Assembly: GCA_905221615.1 (NCBI GenBank)
Contig: CAJNDT010003135.1
Span: 468,001 to 532,000 of the forward strand
DNA length: 64,000 nucleotides
From: Symbiodinium sp. CCMP2592
Lineage: Eukaryota > Sar > Dinophyceae > Suessiales > Symbiodiniaceae
Direction of reading: 5' to 3'
Shown: positions 1 through 11,520 of the stretch, piece after piece
Layout of the letters: each line of letters begins with the position of its first letter
Position numbering within the stretch: position 1 is the stretch's first letter
The notes under the pieces: generated by a model
Told to the model about the DNA's origin: nothing
Seen by the model: only the letters and a program-made list of their open reading frames with translations
The model's database searches: none
Made by a program: the position numbers and the translations under genes

Positions 1-72
1 GTTGACGTGCTGAACTCTGAACCCACCAACGCAAGCTTCAATCCTCGTGACAGTGTGAAGCCTTTAAAGCAG

Positions 73-1809
73 GATATCGCCTGGAGCAGCGAAACTTGGC
101 CCCCGAGAGACCGCCAGCTTGGGGGAAGGTTCGGCTCTTGCAGCAGGTGCTTGAGGAGGACGGGCCGCTGACATTTCGGGGCATTTTGGGCCTGTTCCTA
201 GCACTGGGGTCATCAGGGCTTACGCTTACGCGCAGCTGTTTGCCAGCTTGCGGACCGTAAGTTGCCGGATGTCACAGCAAGGAGCTGGACGTAGATTGGT
301 GGCTGTGGTTTGACTGCGACACCTTCTTCATGAACATGAGCGCGACTCAGATCTTATCTTGAGGTGCATCAGATGTCACTGGAAGCCGGGTGAAAGCAAG
401 TGAACATGCAGCTTATCAAGTAGGGCCGTCCTGAGCAGAATCGGAGAATGACCAGGCGGAGGACAAGCTGCAGACATATTGCTGTCTGGAACCTTTCTTG
501 CCCCCAAAGAGGGTTTTCTGGAGTTTGGTGCTTTAGATCTGCCGAGTGTGGTGCTTTAAGACCTGTGGTTACACGGATGCAGCCGCCCAAAGCCGAATCC
601 CTCTAAGCAAGATCGCTTCCGGCTAGAACTCATTCAGAAGTTCCTCGCAACAAGAATTTCCAGGCTTCCCGGTCTGAGGTGACCTTGGATTCCTTGCTCT
701 ACCGATATGCCGCAGCCGCTGGCGGCCTCGATGCCGATGTTCACATGCTTGCCGCCGAGGCCGGGCCCTGACCCGGGCTTCGGTTTAAGCAACTTCCGGG
801 GGGTTTTTGCGCTTCAGTTGGTTTTCTGCTTCTTGAATTTCACTTCAGAGTTCGTGGGTTTGGGTGGTGACTGCAGAAAGATACATGACTTTTCTTGCAA
901 AATGCCTGAGGATGCTGCCATGCTGAACACCGGGGCCTTTCTCCTCCGGCGCTCCGAGTGGAGCCGCAGCTTCTTGCGCCGGGTCTGGGGAAAGCAGGAG
1001 CTGGCGGCTGGGGCAGGGCTTGGGAATGCTAGGTGTTGGATCCGATACTGTGACTTCGATCTCCAAAGGCTTTGAGAAATGCTGGCAAAAAGTCGAAGTG
1101 TTCCCAGAGTCGTGAAAGCTCATACTCCAAAAGTTTCGTGGCGGTCTATTTTGCCCTTTTGTTGTCCGGCGCTACAGAGTCCTGGTAGCGGGTTCATGAA
1201 ATGGCAAACGTCGTTTCCTTAGACAGGACTCGATTTGGATATCGCACCCATGGTGGCCTGGCAATGCACAGTTGTGTCGCACTTCAGATGCCGACGGTCT
1301 GGAGCCACAATTTTGAGGGCGTGTGCGCGGGCTGAGCCAGTGGTTCGGGAAATGAGAGGGCTCCTTTGGCGAAACTTGTAGGACGGTGGTTCTTAGCCGC
1401 CAGCCTTAGAAACTTCGCAGGTGGGAGAATGCTGCCATGATCTGGGACCTCCTGAGATTCAATTCGGAGAAGTTTCGACACGGGCTGAACGATGACGTCT
1501 ATCCGAAAGAGGCGCCCCATCTGCCTGAGACTGCGACGTGGTATGAGCAACAGAAGCCGAAAGCAGGTGCGCATCCTTCCGCAGTTCGAGTTCAACTCCT
1601 ACCACCCAGCCACTGCCCAGCTGGGCACCCAGCTTCGGGCAACGTTTGGCTCACATGGGACCATAAGTTTGCTGCACTTGTAATTACCCGTTCTGAGCAT
1701 GCTCTCCAGGATGCTGCACGACACCTGGATGCCGGGTAAATTCGTCTTGGCTTTCAACGGTGTCCTTTCAAACACTAGCCTGGCGCCAAGACAGCCAACA
1801 GTTCGATGA
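73..1809 (+). CDS. GT34 (GMA12/MNN10-family) glycosyltransferase, 3' part, frame break
   Basis: Galactosyl/mannosyl-transferase-like protein of the GT34 family; known members are Golgi type II enzymes using nucleotide sugars. Exons read by hand: 73-158, 282-341, 679-759, 911-997, 1227-1252, 1421-1619 and 1710-about 1782. The frame then stays open to a TGA at 1807-1809. In order they give RPPAWGKVRLLQQVL, the DxD metal-binding motif in WLWFDCDTFFMNMS, LDSLLYRYAA, LNTGAFLLRRSEWSRSFL, HPWWENAAMIWDLL, FNSYHPATAQ and HDTWMPGKFVLAFNGV, which is the family order. Donors are GA159, GC342, GC760, GA998, GT1253 and GC1620. One extra base near 1563 shifts the frame between WYEQQKPK and VRILPQFEF, so this copy is either a pseudogene or carries an assembly error. 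The 5' end lies outside the window. Confidence 0.75.
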
Positions 1810-2206
1810 CGAGGGCGATGATCACGATGATTCAGTCGAGCATGCCCATCTTTCATGCTGGTTTCACGCTTGGCATCGGCATTCGGTATGGGCTTCTTCA
1901 AGAACATCAGTGCGCTTCCCAAGGTTTTTGTCCAGATTTGCCTGAGATTATATCCAGATCCCTCTAGACAGCGAAGAGATCGTCAGCACAGCATTAGCTG
2001 TATTACCATCATTCTTCAGGCACATTCGGAGCTGGAAGGGAACAGAATGACAATGCTCAGGCCCTGGGGTGGTCCAAGCTCTGCGCCTGGGCACATCTTC
2101 AGCTTTTGTAGAAAAATACGATAATGGTAACTACTTTGACTTGTTGCATCCGTGAGATTTCTGTCTCGCATCGACCCACTTCCGTGCTACGAAGAGTCAG
2201 GCTTAG

Positions 2207-2344
2207 ATGCAATACACGGAGTTGGCAGACGTGGCAAGGTATGGGTACTACTATGAGCTTGCATGCGAGCTCAACAGGACCGCTGAAGCTGGCAGTGCGG
2301 GAGATTGGCTTGGCACGTCTGCAGTAGGGCACTGGGGGACTTAA
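2207..2344 (+). CDS. Small exon-like ORF, unknown
   Basis: A 45-codon open frame from ATG to TAA (MQYTELADVARYGYYYELAC at its start) has coding-like composition and follows the GT34 gene on the same strand. No family is recognised and no splice partner was found. It could be a late exon of the preceding gene, a small separate gene or chance. Confidence 0.2.
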   Translation: MQYTELADVARYGYYYELACELNRTAEAGSAGDWLGTSAVGHWGT

Positions 2345-3196
2345 ATCTTAACTGTGGCCATCTTTCTCTGAAGCTTTGGAAGCTAAGGCCGTGTTAATCC
2401 GGTCCTTACACCTCAAGAGTATCAGCTGGTCACAGTGTCACACTGCCTGAGGATTCCAGTTGCGCGTGGCGGGCAACCCAAAGAAGGCCTGGAGGGCAGG
2501 GGAGCCTGCGCTCTGGAAGCTTTCGGCCTCGTCCGCCACACACTCGAAATCCAAAGCGCAAGCCAGGAGAGTGCCTCCAGCCTGAGGAGCCCCTGCCGTG
2601 GCTAAAAAAGGAGCAAAAAAGCGGAGCCAAGGTCGAGTTTAGAGATGCCACGATGGGGGGTTTCGGTACGTGTCGACGCGATGCGAAAAGTAGAGGAGCA
2701 GTTAAGTTTTGTGATCGTAAGCACGGTGCACTTCCCTTCCTCCCGATGTTTTTTCCGAGTGGTCGTACAGCCCAGCCTGCCTTGCAACGCCCAGGCCGGC
2801 TACTATGCCACACCAGCGGCTTATGGTCGGGAGCACAGCGAAGCTCAGCTGCTGCACTGTAGATCAGGAGAGGCCGGCCGACTGCAGCGTTTCAGGCACC
2901 GGCTATGCAGCCATGCCGCCTCGCCGCCTTGTTCATTGAATTGACTTGCTGCCATGGGCCGTTGACATGAGCTGAACACATGATAACACATCGATGTGCG
3001 GTCGAGCATTCCGACTGAACTGGCAGTGGCACCCATTGGCGTTGGGTTGTACGCCGGTGCTGGCAGAGATCAAGTTGCATGAGTGTTGGAGCTTTCGATG
3101 CACCGGTCACACCCAAACCGCAGGTGCTACGGCTCTTAGTCGTTTAGTGCCGAAGTTTGCTTGCGGACCGACGGGAGGTTTGGGAGTTTGGGAGGA
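2345..3196. other. No supported gene
   Basis: Short frames on both strands overlap one another and show no motif. I see no repeat structure either. It is likely intergenic sequence between the GT34 gene and the zinc-finger gene. Confidence 0.4.
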
Positions 3197-5000
3197 ATGG
3201 ACTCTCCAAGTTCCCCAAAGAAAGTGCTGCTGAAGGCTGGGGCAGAGAGCGGGAGTGCATGCCTGGATGTCTCGGGATGCTATCGGGCCCTGTTTCTTTA
3301 TGTTGCTCAGGACCTCCCCGCCGTTGCAGCAGATCCACATCCAGAGCCGAAGAAGATACCTCAGAGGCCGCAGACACCTCCCGTTCCGCTGACTCCACCG
3401 TCGACCCCGCCACAAACCAAGAAGCGGAACTTTGATTTCGGCCAGGACGGGGACCCAGTCACAGTAAGGCACTCGTAGGCTGGCTAGGTTAGAGGTATAG
3501 AAGTCTTGCGGTATACTGTATGTTCCATGGGGCTTGGGGCTTCTCGGGCCCGTGATGGCCATCTCCACTGCAGGACATGAAGAATGAGCTCCAGACGTCC
3601 ATTCGTTCTATCTTCCAGAAGTGGGATCCCAGGTATGAGGCGGGATAGTTGGCGAGATTTAGCGCGCTTTTCGAGCCTTCCCTCAAAACGTGCGCAGGTG
3701 TCTGACTATCTCAAGGAACGTACTGTTCAGGGCATGCTGTCGCCCGCAGTTCCCAGAATGCATCACAAGTTGCACTATTGCGCCTAGACAGAGCAACACT
3801 TCCTTGGACTCATCAAGGTTGAGGAGGCAGATAATCCGGGAAGCTTGGGACATCCACAGCTATGTCGACGTCGATGCACCAGATCTCAACTTCAAGTGCT
3901 GCTATTTTAGCTTGATGCCCGTCAGCCGACGTCCCAGGCATCTACTTCGCCAAGGGGCATTGCCAGCATGGATCATCATGTGGGTTCTGCATCTCGGCGG
4001 CACATGGGCAAACTGCGAGTCTGCGGCCCCGTGCCCACCGACAAGCTGAGCTTAAACACCTTGAGGTCATTTGGAGCACACACGCCAGTGCCTCGCCAGC
4101 ACCGGCCTGCGATTGTTTCCTTTGCCACAAGATTCAGACCGCAATGACGACCCCGATGCTGCCATAGCCCGATTTCCACTTAGCTTGGCCTCCCAGGCCT
4201 GCGCAGCTCGACAAGAAACAGCGGACTATCTTCGACAAGCTGACAGAGGCCCGTCTCGGGGTTTCAGTGCGGGCCGACTCTCTGAAGAGATCATTGGCAC
4301 GAGGTGGAGGCTCAAGGCCCATCTACAGTCGCATTCTTTGGCAGGGGCAGAAATTGGAGATTCTTCTCCCTCATCTCCGAACGAAGGCCACAGAGGCAGG
4401 GACGACCAGGGTTTCTAGCAAGCTGTGAAGATCTATGAGTTGAAGGGCTTGTACATTTTGTAAATGCCTTTGGTATGGTTCAGACGAGAGTGCGTATCGG
4501 ATTAGCTACCTTTGGTAAACTCAACATTGATCCTTCAAGGGGTTCTGTGAAGACTGACCACGACACGGCTGGCGAAGTAAGGCATCCCTGTGAGGGTCTA
4601 GGTCTAAGCTGTTTGGAGTCATCTTAGCGCGGGTTTCCTACCATTTTACCGTTTAGAGTACAATAGATCAGGGTCCCTGATTGTTTTCTGAAGCTGCAAC
4701 TGGGGGGCTCCGCACCCGAGGAGCAGCTCCAACACAAAGCAGACTCCGTCGTTGAGATCATGGAGCGCCGCATGCACGAGGTCCGGGGTTTACAGGGTGT
4801 GGGGTTTTGGATTGAGGAAAAGAGCAATCGCGATCATCCTCGCACTAATGCTATGGCTGCGGCCGAGACTACTCCAGCGCTGGTTCTGCTGCTGCTGCTG
4901 CTCCTCCTTCCTGTTCCCACTCCTGCTCCTGCTGCGACTGCGACTGCGCATGCGAGTGCGACTGTGGCTGCGACCGCGACTGCGCCTGCGCGTGCGCCTG

Positions 5001-5040
<40 letters not shown>

Positions 5041-5830
5041 TCCTGCTATCTCCTGCTTCTCCTCCTCCTCCTCCTCGTCCTGCTCCCGCTCCTGCTCCTG
5101 CGACTGGGAATGGGACTGGGTGGGACCAGGACTGCGACTGCGACTGCTGCTGCCGCTACTGCTACTGCCACTGCTACTGCTGCTGCTACCACTACCACTA
5201 CCACTACCACTACCACTACCACTACGACAACGACTACCACTACGACAACGACTACCACTACCACTACCACTACCGCTACCTCGACCACCACCACCACCAC
5301 CACCACCACCACCACCACCACCACCACCACCACCACCACCACCACCACCACCACCACCACCACCACCACCACCACCACCACCACCACCCACCACCACTTA
5401 CTACCACTACCACTACCACTACCACCACCACTACCACTACTACCACTACTACCACTACACACCACTACCACACACCTACCACCACTACCACCACTACCAC
5501 CACTACCACTACTACCACCACTACCACTACTACCACCACTACCACTACCACTACCACTACTACCACTACCACTACTGCCACTACCACTACTACCACTGCC
5601 ACTACTACCCCTACCACTACTACCCCTACCACTACACTACTGCCACTACCACTACTACCACTGCCACTACTACCCCTACCACTACTACCCCTACCACTAC
5701 ACTACTACCCCTACCACTACTACCCCTACCACTACCACTACCACTACCACTACCACTACCACGACTACTATTACTACTACTACCACTACTACCACTACTA
5801 CGACTACTACTACTACTACCACCACTACTC

Positions 5831-5861
<31 letters not shown>

Positions 5862-5972
5862 CACTACTACTGCTACTGCTATTGCTACTCCTACTCCTAC
5901 TCCTACTCCCTACTACTACGACTACTACTACTACGACGACTACTACGACTACGACTACGACGACTACTACTA

Positions 5973-6023
<51 letters not shown>

Positions 6024-6188
6024 GAGTACCACTACTACTGCTACTGCCATTGCTATTGCTACTCCTACTCCTACTCCTACTCCTACTCCTACTCCTACTC
6101 CTACTCCTCCTACTACTACTACTACTACTACTGCTGCTACTACTACTACTACTACTACTCCTACTACTACTACCACCACTTGTTTACA

Positions 6189-6266
<78 letters not shown>

Positions 6267-7446
6267 AACCACTTTACTCTCACCACCGCTACTGAACCGG
6301 GCCGAATGCTGCCTTACTCTTGTTAGGGGCTGTGGTGTGAGTAGTGGCAAGAATCGATTCATCGAACAGATTCTGGAATCTGGAGCGGCCCTGTCTGGTT
6401 CAGCCACCAGCTGCAAGCACCGCTTCGTACTGTCGTATTGGTTGTTGCTTTTCGAACTACCTCGGCGTTGTTGTCAGTTGCCATGCCACAGCGGATGCCT
6501 GCATGGTTTCAATATTGTTATGATGTTGACAGTGATGGCTATCGGGTATCATCGTCGTCTGAGCAGAGCACAAGGACAGTAGAAGCAGCGCTAGGGGTAA
6601 CATCAGGTCATGAGTAGTCTTACAGATAGGACGTCACCTTCCGGTTCAATATGCAACAGGATCCCGCATGGACTTTCTGGAAGTGCAGTTCTGATGACGA
6701 GAGAGGGATGGTGTAGCAATGGCGATGAGTTCCGGTATCTTCAAGTTTGAGTCTGCTGAGCGTCCTGGACCGAAGATGGTCACTAGCCGAGCCCGAAAGA
6801 CAAGGCAAGAGGAAGAGCTAGTTTTTGCTGCTAATCATCATGCTTCGTCTCCTTCATGATCATCGCCATGATCGCATATAGAGCTGAGAATGAAGACGCA
6901 CTCGGGGATGCTCAGCTGCCTGGCAGGTTTCAGCAGGTGCCCCTGCTCTACCCGTGGCTCTGCTCAGAAAGTCAGGTTAGGCCCGGTCGCAGAGTCATGG
7001 TTACAGCTCCTCTGCATTTCGAGGCGGTCCCAAGCAACATTCAGGAATTTCCCAAGTCTTCCAAATGGGAGATCAGCCCAGGGCCAGCGCAGACAGCATC
7101 AACAATTGCGGGCTTCTGCCGAGGAAGAGTTGACGGACAGCCGGATGTCCAACTTGGACAAGGTCTTTGCCCGTATGACGTTCGCAGGCCGGAGTTTCAT
7201 GATAGGATGGTAAGAGAATTGTCGCCATGCTCAAGCTCTCCATTACACGGAGTCATCATCTTCTTGCATCGAGAACGTTCCCACCATTGTCACCATCATC
7301 ATCATCATCATTGCCATCATGATCAGCACCAATTTACTTCCCAGCACCATCGTCGTCATCACAATCATCAGCACCTATGACGGCGAAACCCACCAAAAGG
7401 AGGACGCCGATGATGACTTCTACAATTGCTACTGCTGCTCATGTTG

Positions 7447-7481
<35 letters not shown>

Positions 7482-7913
7482 AGAGCTGCTGCAGCTGCAG
7501 GTCATTCTGCTTTCACCGCGACTGCCACCGCCGCCGCCACCACCACCGCCACCACCACCACAAGCGCGACTGCGACTGTGACCGCGACTGTCACTACGGC
7601 ACACCTGCGACTGCGCGTGACTACGACTACGACGATGCCTATGACCACACTTGCGACTGCGACTGCTACTGCGGCGACTACTGCTACTACCTCTGCTGCT
7701 GCTACTGCTACTGCTACTACAGCTGCTGCTACTGCTGCTACTACTGCGACGACAGCTACTACTGCTGCTACTGCTACTACTGCTACTACTGCTACTGCTA
7801 CTACTGCTACCACTACTACTACTACCACTGCTACTACTGCTGCTACTTCTGTGCTTGCGGCCACCACCATACCTACCACTCACGTTGCCAGCACAAACAC
7901 ACCACAATCATGA

Positions 7914-7944
<31 letters not shown>

Positions 7945-8218
7945 TGCCAAAGAGTCTCTACTGTTGCTTCCGCTGCTGCCTCATGTTTGAGTCAGGGCTG
8001 ACCAGCAAGTCTCATAAGACTGACACACAGAACCCCAGCGGTTTTGCACATTTGCATGCCTCCTGTCAGGCTTAGTGGGACTTTCCTTCCGTAAAACAGT
8101 GGACGAGTCTGACTATGTCGTTTCCGTGCTGGACGCTTTGGAGCGGCTGCGGGTGAAGTACGCAGCTACCAGCCCTCGCAGTGAGAGCACAGAGGATGCC
8201 AGCGCGCTCTATGCCTGA
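3197..8218 (+). CDS. CCCH zinc-finger protein, 12 exons
   Basis: Predicted RNA-binding-type C3H1 protein of about 284 aa. Exons: 3197-3235, 3311-3463, 3574-3639, 3698-3745 (or 3724), 3818-3875, 3938-3988, 4066-4087, 4197-4248, 4345-4395, 4721-4780, 7082-7187 and 8070-8218. The first exon starts MDSPSSPKKVLLK; the second is proline-rich (PQTPPVPLTPPSTPP). The zinc finger is assembled from three exons: LCRRRC, then IYFAKGHCQHGSSCGFC, then HLEHT, giving C-x7-C-x5-C-x3-H. After it come LDKKQRTIFDKLTE, LEILLPHLRTKA, a helical exon (VVEIMERRMHE), LDKVFARMTFAG and VVSVLDALERLRVKY, ending at TGA 8216-8218. This order matches a zinc-finger family I remember from dinoflagellates. Of ten clear introns seven start GC and three GT. 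The TGA at 4426 falls in an intron. The fourth junction is ambiguous. Confidence 0.75.
4862..6290. repeat. Compound trinucleotide array inside an intron
   Basis: About 1.4 kb of nearly uninterrupted trinucleotide repeats lies in the 4781-7081 intron of the zinc-finger gene. It runs from CTG/CTC/GCN units through (CAC)n at 5284-5388 and mixed TACCAC units to (ACT)n ending near 6266. Several frames stay open for over 400 codons on both strands, encoding runs of Thr, Leu, Tyr, His or Val. These are artefacts of the repeat. Confidence 0.9.
7262..7945. repeat. Degenerate ACT/GCT/GCC trinucleotide array in intron
   Basis: Within the 7188-8069 intron, CAT-rich, CTG, GCC/ACC and ACTGCT units follow one another, ending in a pure (CTG)n tract at about 7912-7942. 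Long frames here on both strands reflect the repeat and are not genes. Confidence 0.85.
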
Positions 8219-9353
8219 GGTCTCGCCGTTTCGCTTTATTTGCCTTGTGCACCGAGTTGCGGTGAGTAGGAGCAGGTAAGCGGAAAAGAGAAAATCAGTG
8301 GAAGCTTGCTTGCGCCATCACGTTTTAGCATCGTCCGCCAAGACACAGGAATGGACATGATGCACATGCACGGCAGCAGTTTACAAATGGCGAACAACAG
8401 ATCATTCGACGTGTGGATTGGCATTTCGATGTGTGGTCAATGTCTCACTAGACAAGGTTTCCTGCGATCAAGAAGCATCAGGGCGCTGTCCTCATGATGC
8501 TTATCCGTCAGTGCTGTGCCTGATGTTGCTGGTGCAGACTTGTTCACGTCGTTTGTGATCGTGGCTTGCTCTTCCGCTGCGCCAGAGTGATGCTTCGTGC
8601 ACCCCAGATCCTTGTCCCTTTGTCCAACTTTCGGAGCTTGCTGTTCCATCGAGCCCCAAAGATCTTTGCTAGCACGATGGCCAAGACTGGTCGACATAAG
8701 AAAACTAGTCGCATCTTAATCATCCTAAAACTGTCACAAAAACGAATTCTTGCTGCCATTATTGCGATTGCAATGTTTACCCAAGCTTTGCTTGGCAATG
8801 ATCGCTGCTGGATTGTTGCGAGTAGAATTGGCGCCAGATCCATAGCTGTTCCTACAACAAGTACCGTCAGTGGTGCGGTGTCTGTTATGAGTCTCAGTGA
8901 GAGCAATTTGCTTCTGCCACTGCTATTCCAACTCTTACTGCCTACCAATTGTTTATCTATTGCACACTGCCCATTGCCTTCTGCTGGCTGCCGACTACTA
9001 CGTAGTACAAGTACCCGTTTCCTACTACCCCTTACCTACTACCTGCTACCCACTAGCCACTACCTGCTATTTGCTACCTCCTGCCTCCTACTGTCTCCTG
9101 CCTCCAACGTACCTACCTGCTCCGCCTCGTCCTCCTCCGACTACTATCTTATGTAATCCTATTGCTGCTGCCACTGCTGCTGCTGCTGCTGCTGCTGCGG
9201 CTGCGACTGTGACTGCGACTCCGACTGCGATTGCGCCTGCGCCTGCGACTCCTACTGCTGCTGCTTCTTCTTCTTCTACTACTACTAGTACTACTACTAC
9301 TACTACTACTACTACTCCCGCTGCTGCTGCTGCTACTACTACTACTACTGCTG

Positions 9354-9385
<32 letters not shown>

Positions 9386-10532
9386 GCCACTACTACTACT
9401 CCTCCTCCTGCTGCTGCTGCCATCACCACGACGACTGCAAGTAGTACAGCAAGTAACTACTACCACAGCTACTGCGACCCCTCTTAATACTTAGTAATGA
9501 TAAGAGCAACATTACGAGTACGAGTAAGGGAGTATGATGAATTATGCAAGTACTACTGATGGCAATGGCAATTAAACTTATAGCGATAGCAAACACAGTA
9601 GCAATGGCACTAGCGCTAGCAATGGCACCAGCACGCCGGCGCCAGCATTCGCGATGGCGACAGCATTAGCAAGTGCACTAGCAGCAGCAAGAGCAATAGC
9701 AGCAACGAGAACAACAATGAGACTAGGAATACTGCGACTGATACTACCACTCCTACCAAGACTGCCACTTCCGTGACCCACTGACTTCTAATCCTGAACC
9801 TGCAACCTAACGAGACAGCAAGTCCAAGTGCAGAGCCGTCAGGTTCGCCAGTGAAACATATTCGGACTGCTCTACATTGCGTTGCCGTGCGTGCAACATT
9901 TGTACAGGCTTGCTTCACGTCGGTATGACGATCATCTGACGTCTGGTCCGCTTGCACCAAAGAAATCCGATCTGATGCTTCAACGTGGATCGTGACTGGC
10001 CTTCCGGAAGGCCTTGGTAATCGAAAGCCCGAAAGTCGGGCATCTTCGCCCAGCATGCCTGGCTTCAGTCTCAAGGGAAGCGTTCACCCGGCGTGCCGTG
10101 TACCTCCAACGAGCGGCGACCAGCCTGGGCGTGCCTGCCTTGTGTGACTCTGAGCCACTGCGAATCGGAGCACCCGTCGCGCAGCAGAGGCAGAGGCAGT
10201 GCAGCGACACGGTGAAGACTTTTCTGGCATTAACAGAGAAGGCCGCAGATCCACTTCCAAGCCGAAGTTGTGCGTTGGGTGACCTCGTCGTAGTGGTCCG
10301 GACAGGCACCGCCCTTTTTCGAGTGAATTCGTGTGGGCATCCAGACCCCTCGTAATCGTAGTCTGCACGCGTATCAGGCCATCCTATGGCGAAGGTCTCT
10401 GTGAGCTTCGCACCGATTAATGTCGCATAACTTATCATCCGTATAGTAGATATGTGATATGTGCATGATCGCAGCATACATACATACATACATACATACA
10501 TACATACACATATATATATATATATAAATGTA
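8219..10532. other. Intergenic region with repeats
   Basis: No gene is supported. It contains a trinucleotide array (about 9155-9470, CTG then ACT units), a diffuse AGC/ATGG-rich stretch (9490-9720), and a GC-richer block (9780-10390) with long overlapping frames on both strands but no recognisable motif. A (TACA)n(TA)n tract at 10477-10526 abuts the first half-element. Confidence 0.5.
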
Positions 10533-10656
10533 TTTCTCCTAATTATCGGTCTGGTGGGTAGGAATTAGGAGATCAGTTTCGCGATCGTTAGAACAGACGT
10601 GATCATGTTCTACCGTGGCCATTTTGGCGATAGCCGATCGGGCCATACCGAAAAAT
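10533..10656. repeat. Shared 5' terminal segment (copy A; copy B at 11521-11642)
   Basis: The two copies (124 and 122 bp) differ by a 2-bp indel and a couple of substitutions as read by eye. Each contains CCGTGGCCATTTTGGC (10613-10628 and 11599-11614), one mismatch from the first 16 bases of the dinoflagellate spliced leader, CCGTAGCCATTTTGGC. Confidence 0.9.
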
Positions 10657-11286
10657 TCGGCGTGGGAGGTGGAAGTGAATAGGTTCGCTCGATTGCAGCC
10701 ACGTCGTTCCCTCCTGCGGGCCCTTTTCAGGGACATCGTCCAGCGGTTCAGCAAGCCCCGCAGTTCTCGTTGGCCTATACCGAGCTCGGGGTTTCGGAAG
10801 TCCGACGTCGTGATCTTCACGGATGGATCCGCTCCGAGTTCGAATCCCAAGGATCCTTCTTCTGAGATGATTGGAGGAGTCATGTTCACTAGAGATGACC
10901 CGCCTAGGCAATTCGCCTCCGGAGTGTCTCGACAGATCATGTCGAGATGGTTTCCCCGGAAGACCCAGATCTGCATGATTGAACTTTTGGCTGCGGTCGC
11001 CGCGATCCAGACTTTCAAGCAAGAGATCCGTGGAACGCTGGTTCTCCTCGTTATAGACTCCGAGCCTGTAGGTGCAGCTTTGATCAAAGGCTACTCTGCG
11101 AAAGAGGATGTGTGTGAGCTCGTAGGAATTTTCTGGGAGCTTGTTCTGGAGCTTAGGTGCTCAGTGTACATCGATCGGGTACCGATCGATTCGAATCCGG
11201 CGGATAACCCCTCTCGTGGTGATGTCGCTACAGGTCTGCTTTGCGGTTGGATCACCGTCCCCTCGGACTTTCCTAAAAGAGTTTGA
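10615..11286 (+). CDS. Retroelement RNase H domain protein
   Basis: An open frame of 223 codons, read from a GTG inside the shared 5' segment. The RNase H core is visible: FTDGSAPSS (first Asp), ICMIELLAAVAAIQTF (Glu), LLVIDSEPVGAAL (Asp) and SNPADNPSRGD (last Asp). Such domains degrade RNA in RNA-DNA hybrids during reverse transcription. No reverse transcriptase, integrase or recombinase is present. The NPAD-PSRGD ending resembles RNase H of DIRS/Ty3-like elements; this assignment is from family knowledge. Whether the unit is translated on its own is unknown. Confidence 0.7.
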   Translation: MAILAIADRAIPKNSAWEVEVNRFARLQPRRSLLRALFRDIVQRFSKPRSSRWPIPSSGFRKSDVVIFTDGSAPSSNPKDPSSEMIGGVMFTRDDPPRQFASGVSRQIMSRWFPRKTQICMIELLAAVAAIQTFKQEIRGTLVLLVIDSEPVGAALIKGYSAKEDVCELVGIFWELVLELRCSVYIDRVPIDSNPADNPSRGDVATGLLCGWITVPSDFPKRV

Positions 11287-11292
11287 GGGCCT

Positions 11293-11516
11293 GGGAATAT
11301 CGCTCGTCTGATGTTTCCGATCGGATTGATGTTGCGGTCCGTAGTGAATGCTATGGCGCACCCCTCGGCGATCGGGGGTCCGATCGGATGTGTGAAGATC
11401 GAGTGAAGTTTTGATGATCGGACTTGTGGCCGGCTCCCACGTTGCGGTCGCAGAAAAAGGTGTGGCCGCCCCTTCGTCTGTTCAGCGAGGGGACCGAGCG
11501 TTTGCGATCGTAGTAA
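11293..11516. repeat. Shared 3' terminal segment (copy A; copy B at 12569-12792)
   Basis: Both copies are 224 bp, with only a few differences seen by eye. They begin GGGAATATCGCTCGTCTG, end GCGATCGTAGTAA and are rich in CGATCG/GATC. The A copy is separated from the start of unit B by only four bases. Confidence 0.9.
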
Positions 11517-11520
11517 ATGG

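Larger units (their letters stand above)
10533..11516 (+). mobile_element. Half-element A: retroelement fragment carrying RNase H
   Basis: A 984-bp unit shares its first 124 bp (10533-10656) and last 224 bp (11293-11516) with the unit that follows it. The middle is unique and encodes an RNase H domain. The left end has a 9-bp perfect stem, CTCCTAATT at 10536 and AATTAGGAG at 10563. Subterminal inverted copies of GAACAGACG (10591) and CGTCTGTTC (11475) lie near the two ends. It is inserted beside a TA microsatellite. I infer an internally deleted, non-autonomous copy of a larger retroelement, perhaps DIRS-like. Confidence 0.75.

Noticed and set aside
4426..4428. TGA as the end of the zinc-finger gene
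   Set aside because: Later exons (VFARMTFAG, VVSVLDALERLRVKY) complete the family pattern and join in phase, so the TGA is intronic.
4752..6582. ORFs of up to 524 codons on both strands rich in Thr, His, Tyr, Leu, Gly or Val
   Set aside because: They are translations of trinucleotide microsatellites that stay open in several frames at once. The array lies inside an intron of the zinc-finger gene.
9980..10501. Overlapping long ORFs on both strands at 9.98-10.5 kb
   Set aside because: No motif, no splice context, and both strands open together; left as unassigned sequence.
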